From Glaciozyma antarctica PI12 (lineage: Eukaryota; Basidiomycota; Microbotryomycetes; Kriegeriales; Camptobasidiaceae): DNA of 64,000 nucleotides. Shown here piece after piece: positions 11,070 to 25,129 of this stretch (the stretch's first letter is position 1; the number at the start of each line of letters is the position of its first letter). The stretch covers positions 334,030 to 398,029 of the forward strand of contig KZ627148.1 of assembly GCA_002917775.1 (NCBI GenBank), given 5' to 3'. Both the position numbers and the translations under genes were made by a program. The notes under the pieces were generated by a model. The model was not told where the DNA came from and made no database searches. It saw nothing but the letters and a program-made list of their open reading frames with translations.

Positions 11070-14000
11070 ATGTCCTCAGCGACCTCGACTCCCCCTCCTC
11101 GCTCTTTCCGGCCTAGGTCTTCCTCGTTGCTCTCGACGGCCTCGTCGCCTCTCGCCCGCCGTCCTCGACCTACGCCTCTCTCCCTCTCCCCCATGGGCTC
11201 TTACACCGGCACCCCAGGGTCCTACCAAAGCTCTCTCCAGTCTCTTTCCCCACCCCTCTCAGCGCGGTACCAATCCTTCTCCGTCGCGGCCTCGAACGCT
11301 GGGACGACGACGACGACGGCCACCACGCTTGCAGGGCCTACGCGATTCAAGAGGGGGCATGCAAGGAAGAAGGCTCCTGTGGTGGTGCGGACAGCCAACC
11401 CGGACGAGCTGGATCTCATGGCGCTCGAGGACCCAGACGAGGTGTTCCGCCTGTTTGGAGTGCGCGACGTGCGGGGGCTGGAGAAGCGAGCCAAGTGAGC
11501 TGCTTCCTGTGGAACAAAACTGGAAGACTTTCAGCTGACGCGCACGCGACAGGGATGCTGCTGATGCCAAAGTCGCTGAGCTGAGGACGATGGTCGGCGA
11601 GCGTTATCGCGACTTGCTGTCGGCGGCAGATTCAATCGTGCGGATGCGAGGAGCAGCAGAGAAGCTCGTAGACTGCCTCGAGCAAGCTGAGACGGGCTTA
11701 GGGAGAGTGGAAGGAGGTGAGTCCTCGCAGATCTCGCTGCCAGGACACCACTCACGCGCTCCGCAGACACGCCTTCGAAGCGCGCTCCCAAGGTTATTCG
11801 CCGCGCCAGCACTCCCAACGCCGACAGGACTCTCGCATCACCTCCTACCCTATCCCTCACCATGCACCTCTTCCTCTCCCTGCCGTCCCTCGTGCACACC
11901 CTCCTCGAATCATCGTCCTTCCTCCCCGCCGCTCGACTCGAAGGCGTAGGTCGCGTCGTCTATCGCGAGCTTTCGAATTTCTCGTATGGAGAAGACGAGG
12001 ATGAGAGAAGACTGAAGGACTGACGTTCCCCATCATCGAACGGCAGTGGGAGAGCGTCGGGAGCTTGGGCACGGGTATCGCTCGGCGAGCGACGGCAGAG
12101 CTGCGCCTGTGGGAAGCCATGCCAATCGTGAGTTGGCACTGCTGAGTCGTGGGTTGTTTCCGAGCTAATCTCTATCCGACAGACGACCGCGCAAACTCTC
12201 GCCGCCATCGTCATGCTCGAGAACTCGTCCCTCCCCTTCGCCCTCTCCCTTCTCCTCGAAGCGCGCTCAAAAAGTCTCTCGACAATCCTTGACACCGCCG
12301 CCTCGAAAACCAAGACGAAGCGAACGCACGAGATCGACGGCGTGCTCGCCGACCTTAACGAAGCCCTCGGGATCGTCCTCCACACCGTCCAAGCCGCCAC
12401 GACCATCTTCGGCGCCTCTCCAACCTCCTCCACCTCTTCCGGCCTCCTCCTCGACCTCCTTCACGAGATCGAATCCCCCTCCGGCACCCCCGGCCACTCC
12501 TGCACTCCCTCCCAACTCCTTCCCACCCTCTCCACCCTCTCCAACTACGCCCTCCTCGACCGGCACCTCCCTCCCTCAATCCTCTCCTTCACCCCATTCC
12601 TCTCCCCCTCCGCCCCCCGCAACTCCCTCTCCCCAATCGCAGCTCACACCCAACTCGAATCCTACCTCGCGACAGAAACTACCCGCGTCGTCACCGGCGT
12701 CCGAGCGTGGATCTCAGACCTACGTGGCGGAGCTCGGACTCTCACAAGAGTACGTACGGCCGTTCGAGAAGCCCTGCCGACGGACCTCCCAGCGGGCGGA
12801 GAGGAACTTCGACGACAACTGGAGGACGTGATCGTGGAGCGTCTGGCGACCATCTATCGCGCACACCTCGCTGCGCTCGTCGAGCGGATCCAACCTTGTC
12901 TCCGCGCGCTGCTGGTGGCGCTACCGGCTTCGAAGGCGGATAGGGACCCAGCGCATTTCCTGTTTGAAGTACCGCTGCCGTTCCCGTCTCCGGCGCATTA
13001 TGTGAGAATCGGGAGCGGGGATCCGTTCGAGGGGTTTTTGGACAAGGTCGGGAAGAAGGTGCAGGGGAGGTCGCCGTTGATTGATAAAGGGCTTGGAGAA
13101 CTCGAGGCACATGCGAGGGATTTGAGAGAGGATTTGGAGGGGTGGTTAGAGGGGGGTGGGGGGAGAGGGTCGAGGCGAGTTGGTTGCTTTTTTGAATTGC
13201 GCTGGGCAGAGGCTGATGTGGGGTTGGATAGGGTTGAGATGAGGGAGCAGTATGTGCATTCGGCGGGGGAGACTTTCGATGGTGTCTTTCGTGCGTTGTC
13301 GACGGTGCTGGATAGCGAGGCGAGAGGTACGTTCCTCCTTCTCATGCCTGGCGGGTGTACTGGCTCATCTTTGGCGACGCAAACAGACGTCGAGGCGTCG
13401 CTGTTCGTCGGGACCTTTGCTTTCATGCTGTCGACGAGCAAGACGTTCACTCGGGACCTGCTCCTCGGCTCAGCCTCGATACCCAAATCGCAAGGTAGGT
13501 CGCCTGCTTTTGCTCTTCGTGCGTTCGCTGATTCTTGCCATTGCAGAAGGCAACATCGTCGCCGAGTGGCAAGCGCGATTGACGGAGTTGCAGTCTCGCT
13601 CTCTCGCGACCTGGCGTCTGCAGGCCGTTGAGCAGGCTCTCAGCTCGATCGAGAACTCGATGAACTCTATCGCCGCTTCCTCCCCTTCTGCAGTCGCCTG
13701 GGCCTGGGAAGGTACATCCACATCTTCACCTTCCAGTCGCGATCTCGCTGACGCCCGTCGCAGAATCACGAGGACTCATGAACAGTACTCGTCCCATCTC
13801 CCTCCTCCCCGGCCAACCCAGCACCGGTATCCTCGCCTCCCTCCGCCACCTCGTCGACGCAGCACGACTAGTCGCTCCTCATCGCACGCAAGCCGGTCCG
13901 CAGATCATCCGGTCCCTCGTCGTCGAATTCGAAGCTCGGGCACTTCCTGTCGCCAAGGCGTTCGTGGAGGTTGTGGAGGGGCTGGAGGAGGAGAGTAGGA

Positions 14001-14395
14001 GGCATGTGGCGACGCAGGCGGCTTGGGACGTTGTCTTTCTTCAGCGGTTCTGGGGCGAGGAGCGGCCTGAGTGGAAGGCGGTCGAGGGGGAGCTCATTAA
14101 GCTCGTGGGTTTGCTTTCCTCCCTTCTTGCACTTGTACTGATCGTTCTCTGGACGCAGTGCAGTCCCGAAGGCGCGACTCTACCGCGACTGGAAAGCAGC
14201 ACCCTGCACTACCTCCAACGCACTCAGACGATCTTCTTCGCCCTCCTCCCTCCTCCACCCACCTTATCCGCAACACCGAATCGGCAACAGGCGTCACGGT
14301 TGTTGGGGTGGGGAGTACCGCCGGCTGGAAACGAGTTCAAGAGCTCTGTTGGGGTCGTTCGTCCGAGAGCGAGGTTGGGGTTGTTGAGGGAGTGA
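11070..14395 (+). CDS. COG1: Cog1, conserved oligomeric Golgi complex subunit 1
   Basis: Tethering-complex subunit needed for retrograde intra-Golgi vesicle traffic. After a Ser/Pro-rich N-terminus from the ATG at 11070, the Cog1 signature appears: DPDEVFRLFGVRDVRGLEK, then across an intron AELRTMVGERYRDLLSAAD and SIVRMRGAAEKLVDCLEQAE, which closely parallels animal COG1. A long alpha-helical body follows with introns near 11490, 11717, 12010, 12130, 13325, 13495 and 13712. The final intron near 14107-14158 leads to HYLQRTQTIFFALLPPPP and the stop at 14393-14395. The exact acceptor of the last exon is the least certain part, because another acceptor a few bases downstream opens a longer but less Cog1-like tail. 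Confidence 0.88.
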
Positions 14396-14648
14396 AGGGA
14401 CACTGGAATGGCAGGGTTAGTGTTAAAGTCGTCGTCGTCGTCGTCGTTTCTGCTGAATTTCTTTGCGATACAGTCTCCCAAGTTGAGATTAAAGAGAGAG
14501 GAGAGCGAAAGTCCTCGGATTATCTTTCACTTTTCGTTTCTGCGCCAAAGTTTCAATCGCGCCCTTGTCTCCTCCCAAGCTCTCATCTCCCCTGGCTGAC
14601 TTGCTTCTCCACCGAGTCGACTTCTCCAAGAGCTCAGGAAGCGCAAAC

Positions 14649-16885
14649 ATGTCGGCCCTGTTCGCCACGTAATCCCACAGCCCTCACCGCCCCACCTCGA
14701 CCCAGCTGACCACTCCTCCTCCTGCAGCCTCCCCGCCCCTCGCCACATCGCCCCAGTCGAAGACGACGACGAGGAACAAGCCGTCGCCCAATCCACCTCC
14801 TCTCTCACTCTCACCACTCCCACCCCTACCAACGTCATCCCCCCGTACGGTCAACGCAAGGGATGGCGCCCCAAGACGCTCGAGGATTTCGCGGATGGAG
14901 GATCGTACCCCGAGTGCCCTGTCGCTCAGTACCCGCTCGATTTGGGCAAGAGGTCCAAGGTGCGTTCGAACGTGGGGATGGTGAGGAGGAGGTGGGAGCT
15001 GATGGTGTTTTGGGTGCGCGCAGACCACGGCTGGGAACACGCTTGCTCTCCAGGTTGACAGTGAGGGCAACGTCCGCTACGACGCGATTGGTAGGTTCCC
15101 TTTCCTACCTTCTAGAACCGTGCTAACAGGACCGACTCGCAGCGCAACAAGGTCACCGGGACGGCCGTACCGTCCAGTCGCAGTTCAAGGACCTCGTCCC
15201 TATGGCCCACCGCACCGACATCAAGGACCAGAGCATGGAGCGCCCATCGGAGGAGGAGGTGCAGAACACTGCGGACCGGACGCGCGCGGCGCTGGAGAAG
15301 CTCGTGAGCTGCAAGATCAAGGCGGCGCAGCCGAAGCATGTTCCTGATACCAAGGGTGAGTGGCTGCTGGTGCGAGGGAGGAGGGAGCTGATTGGGTTTT
15401 GGTGGGCGTAGGTGCGGTGTCGTATGTGCGTTACACGCCTCAGCAAGGTGATGGCAACAAGCAGCGGATCATCAAGATGGTTCGTCTCTCACTCCCCTTG
15501 GCGAGGTCTCCAAGCTAACGCCTGCTCTCCTCGCAGATCGAGGTCGTCGAAGATCCTCTCGAGCCGCCCAAGTTCAAGGGCAAGAAGATCCCTCGTGGCC
15601 CTCCCTCTCCTCCGCCTCCCATCCTTCGTAGCCCTCCTCGGAAAGTCACCGCGCAGGAGCAGAAGGACTGGATGATTCCTCCTTGCGTCTCCAACTGGAA
15701 GGTGCGCTGCGTTCTCCATTCGCACGAAGACTGGTAGCTGATCCTCCCCCGTGACGAACAGAACAACAAGGGATACACGATCCCGCTCGACAAGCGTCTC
15801 GCAGCAGACGGCCGTGGTCTCCAAGATGTTCGTCCTTCCTCTCCCCACCACCTCCCATACTAACAACGTCCGAGCAGGTCCTCATCAACGACCGTTTCGC
15901 CCAATTCTCCGAAGCGCTCTACGTCGCCGACCGCCACGCGCGCGAGGAAGTTCGCCAGCGCTCGCTCATGCAGCAACGCATCGCGCAGAAGGAGAAGGAT
16001 TCCAAGGAGGAGAACCTACGTTTGCTAGCTCAGCGAGCGCGCGAGGAACGCAGTGGGATCGCTACGGGTGGAGGAGTGTCGAGGGTCGCTGCGGCTGTGG
16101 GTGGGGCGATGCCGAGTGCGTTGGCGGGGTATGGGAGTGGGAGCGATAGTGAGAGTGAGGAGGAGGAGGTGGTGGAGGAGGAGGATGATGAGAAGGGGGC
16201 GAAGGAGAGGGAGGAGATTAGGAGGGAGAGGAAGAAGGAGCGCGAGAGGGAGATGAGGATGAGCAATATGGGGACGGAGCAGAGGGCCAAGATTCTTGCG
16301 CGGTTAGTTCCTTTCCTTCCCTTCTCCGAAGTGTAGCTGTGGGCTGACGAGTTGGGGAACAGCGCAACGGGCCGCGACATCTCGGAGAAGATTGCCCTCG
16401 GACTCGCCAAGCCTACTCTCTCCAAGGACTCGATGCTCGACCAGCGTTTGTTCAACCAGGAAGCTCTCGCAGGAAACTTTGCCGACGACGACGCGTACAA
16501 CCTCTACGACAAGCCTCTCTTCAGCGGCTCCTCTGCTGCCGCTGCTATCTACAAGCCTCGTGGGGCGAATGTCGATGATGAGGGGAACGAGGTTGCGCTC
16601 GAGGAGGGGATCAGCAGGAGTATGCAGAATGATCGCTTTGGGCTGGGAGTGGCGGGACGAGGGTTCGAGGGAGCGGATATGACTGAGGTTCGCGATGGGT
16701 GCGTCGTTCTCTCTCGATCGATCGAAAGGGTTGAGCTGATGAGCGTGTGCAGACCGGTGGCGTTTGAGAAGGATACGGCGGATCCGTTTGGAGTCGACGC
16801 GTTCCTTGAGACGGCAAAGGCGGGAGCGAAGAGGGGGTTGGACACGTCCAAGGACGATTCGGCGAGGAAGCGCGCGAGGGATTAA
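14649..16885 (+). CDS. PRP45: Prp45/SNW1 (SKIP) pre-mRNA splicing factor
   Basis: SNW-domain protein of the Prp19-associated (NTC) part of the spliceosome, needed for catalytic activation. The first exon encodes only MSALFAT (14649-14668) before an intron. The SNW hallmark regions are clear: VIPPYGQRKGWRPKTLEDF, YPECPVAQYPLDLGK, SYVRYTPQQ, and the name-giving PPCVSNWKNNKGYTIPLDKR. Downstream come a charged helical region, DRFAQFSEALYVADRHARE, a Glu-rich stretch and MLDQRLFNQEALAGNF. The protein ends with a basic KRARD; stop TAA at 16883-16885. A key spliceosome component in a genome with many tiny exons fits the context, but any special adaptation would be inference. Confidence 0.95.
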
Positions 16886-17104
16886 ATATTGTAACGCCCC
16901 GACTTGATTCTGTTTACTGGATCGTCCTGGCCTGGCTCAGAGAGAGCTGCGAGAGAGCCCTTTTTCCTGAGCAGCCATGCGAAGAAACACAAAACGCGGA
17001 CGACTTCTCGCTCGCCGGGTCGTCCATTTCTCTTTCCTCCACCCCTTCTTGGTCCCTTTCCGTTTCTTGCCCGTCTGGTAACGACCGCGACGCCAACGAT
17101 CCTC

Positions 17105-18653
17105 ATGAGTCACGCCCGCGGATCCCACAGCACGCCCGTCAAGGTGAGATCCTCTCGTCCTCCCTCCCATCCTTTTCAACTGACACGCGTTCTACGCAGT
17201 CCACGCCTCTCGTGTGTGCCGGGTACGTCTCCCTTCTCCGCCCTTCTGTAGAGCTCTACGGCTGTGACTGACCTCCCCCGCGTCGCAGACACACCCGCCC
17301 CATCCCCTCCCTACACTTCTCCCCCCTCCTCCAACCTCCTTCCCCCCTCTCTCCGAACGGCACCACCTCTCTCAGAACGGCACCAAGAACCTCAATATAT
17401 CTCAAGCTGCAAAGATGGCAAGCCGATGCTCCGAGACTGGTACGTCTCTCTCCGCGTGGAAGGGCAAGAGGGTCGGTGCTGATTTGTGCTCCAAGGTTGG
17501 GGGACTGGCTAGGGACTTTCTTGGGCCATAAAGGTGCCGTCTGGTCTTCTCGCCTCTCTATGGACGGTGCAAAAGCCGTCACAGGCGGCGGGGATTTCAC
17601 CGCGTTCGTCTCTCGCGCTCCTCCTCCGAACGAGCAGCAGCTAACGCGACCTAACGCAACTAGGAAAGTCTGGGACACCGTCTCAGGCGCGTGCCTCACC
17701 ACCCTCCCGCACAACCACATCGTGCGAACCGTAGACCTCTCCGCAAACGCCTCGCGCGTCCTCAGCGGTGGGAACGAGAAGAAGCTCAGGTTGTGGGACC
17801 TCAGTCGCGCGCCGGTGGATGGGAGGGAGGCGAGTACTGTGGATGGGGTGGAGGAGTTCAGGAATGGTGCGGAGGGGTGGGCGCACGCTGGGACTGTGAG
17901 GAGTGCGTGCTGGAATGAGAAGAGGGGGTCGGTGGTGAGCATGGGGGAGGATAGGGTTGTCAGGTGCGTCTTCCTTTGGGCTGGGTCTGGAGGAAGGAGC
18001 TGATGGGAGTGCAGATGGTGGGATTTGAGGACGCTGCAGCCGACGCATTCTATCACGTTCTCGTCGCCCATCACGAGTATGGAGAAGTCGCACGACGGCG
18101 AGCTCCTCTCCATCACTTCAGGCAACGACGTGACCTTCCTCTCGCTCGATTCGTGCGTTCATCTTCTCCCTTTCTTTCCGCACATACCAACGAGGGCGCA
18201 GACGACTTCCTTACCTCACCCATCAGCTGTCGTACGCACCTAGCACGGCTTCGCTCCATCCTGGACACCGAGGGACGTTCGTGACGGGTTCAGTGAAGGA
18301 CGGATGGGTACGAGTGCACGATGCGCAGACGGGCCGGGAAGTGGGAAGTGGGAAAAGGACATCATGGGCCGGTGCGTTAGGCGCTTGGACGAGCGGATGG
18401 GAAGCTGATTTTCGCGCGCGTTGCAGGTCCACTGTATTTCTTATTCTCCGGATGGGGAGATGTACGCATCTGGTTCGGAAGATGGTGAGTTTCGCTTCTT
18501 CTGCAGAGCGAGGCAACAAGCGCTGATTTGCCGTGACGTGAAGGGACTATTCGACTCTGGCAAACGGCGCCAAAGTCGTACGGGCTGTGGAGGTACAACG
18601 GTGCAGTTCCGAACGGGAACGGGAATGGGTATATGGGGGAGGCGTACAGCTAG
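17105..18653 (+). CDS. STRAP/Unrip-like WD40-repeat protein
   Basis: Seven-bladed WD40 adaptor; in animals STRAP binds the SMN complex and TGF-beta receptors, and fungal members are poorly studied. Matching landmarks occur in order: STPLVCAGHTRPIPSL, CKDGKPMLRDWLGDWLG, FLGHKGAVWSSRLSMDG, AKVWDTVSGACL, LSGGNEKKLRLWDLSR, MYASGSEDGTIRLWQT and YGLWRYNGAVP. The first exon is MSHARGSHSTPVK. At least eight introns are inferred from GTACGT/GTGCGT donors and GCTGAT/GCTAAC branch sites. The stop is TAG at 18651-18653, 57 bp from the convergent TilS-like gene's stop. The domain order and ending are distinctive for STRAP rather than a generic WD40 protein. Confidence 0.88.
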
Positions 18654-18710
18654 TCTGGCATTGGCTTTCGAGGGAATAGCAGGAAGAGCGAGGGGCGAGT
18701 GGTCCGCATG

Positions 18711-19985
18711 TCATTCGATTCGCTGTTGTGCACCCTCTACCTCCGCTCCATCCACGCGCTCCTTTCTCGGCTTCTGCTTCGAGATGATCCACCCCGTCTT
18801 CGTAGGTTGCAGCAGCACCCCTCCCCCAGGCGTGAACGCCTTCCTCCCCTCCCCTCCTCCTCTCTCCCAGACCATCCGCCTCGCTTCCTCAATCGCGTGA
18901 TTCGAGATCCTCGCTTCCGACCCAACGACGAACGCCACCAGTTCGCGAAGGAGGGATCTCGCGACGTCCGGGTGCGAATGGGGAGGAAGTCGACCGGGGT
19001 GTAGCGTCGCGCTGCCCTTCGCCGGATAATCAATTGTGAAAGACTCTCGAGGAGCTGCGGGAAGAGGGTGTCGGAGGTCGGAAGGGAGAGTGCGATGAAG
19101 GAGGGCGAGAGGGCCTCCTGCTTCGTTCGAGAGGAGGTGAGGGTGGGCCAGGTGGCGCGCTTGGGTGAGGGCGAGAGAGTGCCGGAGCGCGTTGCGGGGG
19201 GTGTGGGAGGGGAGAAGGTTGGTTGGGTCGATGGAGAAGGGGAGGTGGGAGGTTTCGCATGTTGCGAGGAGGCGGGACTGGGGAGCTGTCAGTACGAGCG
19301 TAGGGGGAAGCAGGGAAGAACGCACCTTGTCGAACCCCAGGAGGGGCCGTACGATCACTCTCCCCGCATTCTGAGATAGTGGCTCAAACCCTGCTGGCAT
19401 ACGGCTCACTGCGCGCATTCCGTGTCCCCACAACAGCTTGTTCTCCACCTGATCTCCGCGATGGTGCCCCATCCAAAGGCTTCCTATCCGCTCCTCCTCC
19501 ATAAAGCGATGGATTAGCGTGAGACGTGCGAGACGTCCTGGTGATTCGGTCTTGTGTCCGCTCGGGAGGGTAGGAAAGGGCGGGAGGGACCAGGGGATTT
19601 CGAGGGTGTGGTGAGGGACGCCTGTGAGGGTGTTAGCTCCGTCTGAATGCGGCAAAGGAGAGCGTACCTATAGACTGAGCAAAACCTTTCACATCCTCTG
19701 CTTCCTGCGCACTCTCGACGCGGAAGCGGTGGTCGACTGTCAAGGCGAAGAGCTCGCGCGGTCGCTGCTCCGCCAAGGACTGGCAATCCTCGCGTATCCA
19801 GCGACTGAGTAGGTGCAGAAGCGCGATGGAATCGGGCCCTCCGGAGACTGCTACGGCTGCAGCGAGGGGGTGAGCGAGGGAGGAGCAGGAGACGCGAAGA
19901 ACGCACCGATTCGAGGAGACCAACCCTGGAGGGGCGTGATTCTGCGTACGGCGGCGGAGAACTCGCGAGCAGAGATTGAAAGCAT
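18711..19985 (-). CDS. TilS-like tRNA(Ile)-lysidine synthetase (PP-loop ATPase)
   Basis: N-type ATP pyrophosphatase predicted to attach lysine to C34 of CAU-anticodon tRNA(Ile), turning it from Met to Ile decoding; probably mitochondrial. The P-loop SGGPDS (19828-19845) sits in AVAVSGGPDSIALLHLL, followed by LFALTVDHRFR and the characteristic SLWMGHHRGDQVENKLL. Introns lie near 19860-19908, 19625-19670 and 19275-19325. The stop is at 18711-18713. I chose the ATG at 19985 (MLSISAREFSAAVRR), which gives the usual short leader and an amphipathic presequence-like start. An in-frame ATG at 20111 would add 42 residues rich in Asp and Arg and lie 5 bp from the MetRS start. Confidence 0.8.
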
Positions 19986-20116
19986 CTCCTCATCCTTCTC
20001 GTCGTCGTCGTCGTGGGAGCAGAGGGGTAGGAGGAAGAGAGCCGCAAGCGCTCTCGCGTCTCCCTCTCTCTCCCGTCTCCCAGATCTTGGACTTGGGCTG
20101 CTGCGCCTCATCAACG
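19986..20116. promoter_or_regulatory. Compact bidirectional promoter, TilS-like / MSM1
   Basis: The 131 bp between the chosen TilS-like start and the MetRS start must contain both promoters and both 5' UTRs, unless transcription begins inside the neighbouring genes. It holds a CGTCGTCGTCGT run near 20002-20013. No TATA-like box is evident. Promoter function is inferred from position only. Confidence 0.5.
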
Positions 20117-22294
<2,178 letters not shown>

Positions 22295-22579
22295 TTGCAA
22301 GGTTAGACTTTTGAGCGACGGGTAGGAAGATCGAACGGATTCCAACGCGCCGCGGTGCTTTCTCCTTCTCTCTGGTCTTTCGAGGAGCTGGAGTAGCTGG
22401 ATAGTGGATACCATGCCAGAGCGCTCAGATTTACGCGTCTCTCGAAGAAGAAAGGGAGAAAAAGACTCCGCGGAGCGAGGTCAGGAGGCCCGCACCGATC
22501 CCTTTGTTTCAGCCCGAACCTCTCTTCCTCCTCCTCCTCCTTCTCGAATCAACTCAGGGCAGGTTCCCTTCTTGTACAC

Positions 22580-24464
22580 ATGGGCTTTGACAGTTCTCGC
22601 CCCAGCCTACGCCGCACACATCTCCTTCTCGCAGCCCTCGCCCTCGTCCCACGGGGAACACGCGCCGTGACCAGGACTTTCGACGACAACGACGACGCGC
22701 TCTCTTACAGCCCCGCCAGCGAATTGGAGCGTAGAGAGCGATGTGGAGGCATTTCGGGAGAGCTTGCATTCCACGACGACCAGTGGGGCTTCCCTGAGGT
22801 TTGGGTTCGCGGGTGAGCAGGGTTCGCGGGGGGTGGAAGGGAGGCAGGTGCTGATTCTTCGAGGGAGCAGGGCAGCAAGTGATCGTTACTGGAGGGCTGG
22901 GACCGGGGTACGGCGTGTACAGCGTTACGCTGGATGGAGAGACGTCTACGTTCTCGGCGGCGCGGACGACGAACGATTCGACGGGGGAGCTCTTTCGAGC
23001 CAGTAATCTCGAGCCTTCCGTCGTTCATTCGCTGGTTATTACGCATGCGGATGAGGAGGGGCGGCAGTTGAGCGTGGATCAGGTGCAGGTGGCGTTTGAG
23101 TGAGTTGGGATTGCCGTCGTGCGAAGGGGAGGGACTCAGCTAATCCTTCGCACAGGAACACTCTAGGACTCAGGCCATCCATCGTTTATATCGCTGCAGA
23201 AGCTCCCAGCCCAACAACCTCCACAATCAGCCTTTCCACTTCCTCCCCTCTCCTCTCGTCGACCTCCCTCCCCTCATCAGCCACTTTCGTCACTTCCACT
23301 CGCCTTTCGCTTTCCTCAATCCCAACCACCTCCCCAACCGCTTTACCAACCGCTCTCCCCCGCTCCGAAAACGTCGCACGAAGCTCTTTGCCCACCGGAG
23401 CCATCGCAGGCGGCGTCTTCGCAGGCCTCGTCGCTCTCGGCATCGCAGCCTACGTGCTCTACCTCCTCTGCCTTCGTCGCCGACGTAAATCGGAGCACAA
23501 GCACCTTGAGAAGGAACGGGGGAGGCACCGGTCGTTCTTCGGTCCTGTTGATCTTCAGCATCAGGAAGAGCGAAGAGGGAGTGTGTACGAAGATGGAGGA
23601 GTGGGGAACGCACCGAGGTCGAGCGAAGATCTTGATGGTGGGGAGGAGCAGGGAGAAGGACCTGGGTGGATGGGAGCGGCGATGAGGAGCGCGTCGTGGA
23701 CGAAGAAGAGGAGCATGGACCGCCTGGCCGAGACGAGGAGGTTCTACGGCGTCCGGACGACGAAAGCTGGAGGAGTAATTATGCCGCCACCTTTACCGGC
23801 ACCTTCGACTCCCCTTCCTCGACCTCCGACGAGGAGGCAGGACTCGACCGTCTTGATGATGGCCGAAGCGAGCCCGCCGAGCGCGAGGATTCCGGTCGTT
23901 AATTCGTCGCAAGGTTCCGGAGCTCGACCGCAGTACCATCGACCTTCTCCTTCTTCCCCTCCTCGAATCAGTCGACCCATGCCGACACACCCTACGCCCT
24001 CTCCCCCCCCTCCCACTCTTCGTCCCGAATTCCTCCCTCGCCCAACCCCTCGCTCCTCACTCACCGCAGCTCACTCCTCACCCACCGCACCTTACCATCC
24101 CCCCACTCGCGCATTCCACATCTCCTCCAACCCCATCCCCGGAGCTCCGTACCCAGGCCACGTCCGCCGTCGAAGTTCGAAGTCCAGCACCCCTTCCACC
24201 TCCAAATCCTCTCTCTCGTCCTCTAACAGCTCTCAGCAGCATACTCCGGAGCCGAGTCACTTTCGCCTTTCGGCGCAGGCGAACAAGGAGAAGGGGATCA
24301 TGAAGCGGAGTTCGTTTGCGACGCAGGAGGCTTATTATGCGCAGACGGCGAGGGTGGGGAGGGGGGATCCAGTGGAGACACTTGAAGGGGGCGGGGAGTG
24401 GAGGGGAGCGAAGGGAAAGTTGGGCGAGTTGAGTGCGAATAGAGGAATGGAGGAGAGGGAATAG
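22580..24464 (+). CDS. Single-pass membrane protein, Ser/Thr-rich ectodomain
   Basis: Unnamed basidiomycete surface-protein type. The N-terminus MGFDSSRPSLRRTHLLLAAL... looks like a signal peptide cleaved near TRA. The ectodomain contains a galactose-binding-like segment (VIVTGGLGPGYGVYSVTLDG ... LVITHADEEGRQLSVDQVQV). Next come a Ser/Thr-rich stalk and one transmembrane helix (AIAGGVFAGLVALGIAAYVL) ending in a stop-transfer CLRRRRK. The cytosolic tail of about 300 residues is Pro/Ser-rich and disordered. Introns near 22815-22870 and 23103-23155 interrupt the ectodomain. Stop at 24462-24464. A cell-wall sensor or anchor role is only a suggestion. The specific function is unknown. Confidence 0.78.
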
Positions 24465-25129
24465 GAGATGCGTGGTGAACCTCGGGTGCTGGTCTCCGAG
24501 GACGCTGGCGACTGCGCTGTATTTATGGAAGGGATGGAATGTGGTGCCGTTCTTTAGTCGGTTGTGGTCGATTGCCTGCAGACGAGGGAGGGCCAAGACG
24601 AGCTCGTTCGAAAAACGCAAATCCAGGCGGAACGTCGGGGCTTCTTCGTCTCGCTCGTCTCCATCATTTTACGTTGTGGCCAGAGTTGATGCTTTACTGC
24701 TTCAGCGTTGGTAGATGGAACACGGGAGCGAGGTCGGATTCTCCTCCTTTTCAGACGACGCACATAACCCCGCAAAATGGCTCCGATTTCGACTGAACGG
24801 CACAGCGGGTCTGCAGATGGGGTACGAGTACTAAAGAAGAACTGAGCTGGTCCTGCTCAACACGGGGCTGTCTCTGGTCGGCGCACAGCGAACACACAGT
24901 CGAGTTCAAAAAGCTGCGGAGTCTTCGGCCTCGAGTTCCCTCTCTGTGGTCTGGGGCCCTTCCCCCTTCTCTTCCTCACCTCACCAGAAATTCACCCCAT
25001 CTCGCAACAGCAACAGCAACGCCACAGGCACTCCCCACCCCCTCTCCCTGCGCCTCACCCAGCCTCTCTCACCTTCCGTCGCCCGGCCTCTCCCCGCCTC
25101 CCCCATCCGACGCCCAAGACACCCAGCCC
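24465..25129. other. Intergenic region, no gene seen
   Basis: About 665 bp between two plus-strand genes. It should hold the 3' UTR of the membrane protein and the promoter of the next gene. Short open frames here are unsupported. Confidence 0.45.

Noticed and set aside
20109-20111. Upstream ATG for the TilS-like gene, 5 bp from the MetRS ATG
   Set aside because: It would add an Asp-rich leader not expected in the family; the ATG at 19985 gives a better start. Kept as an alternative.
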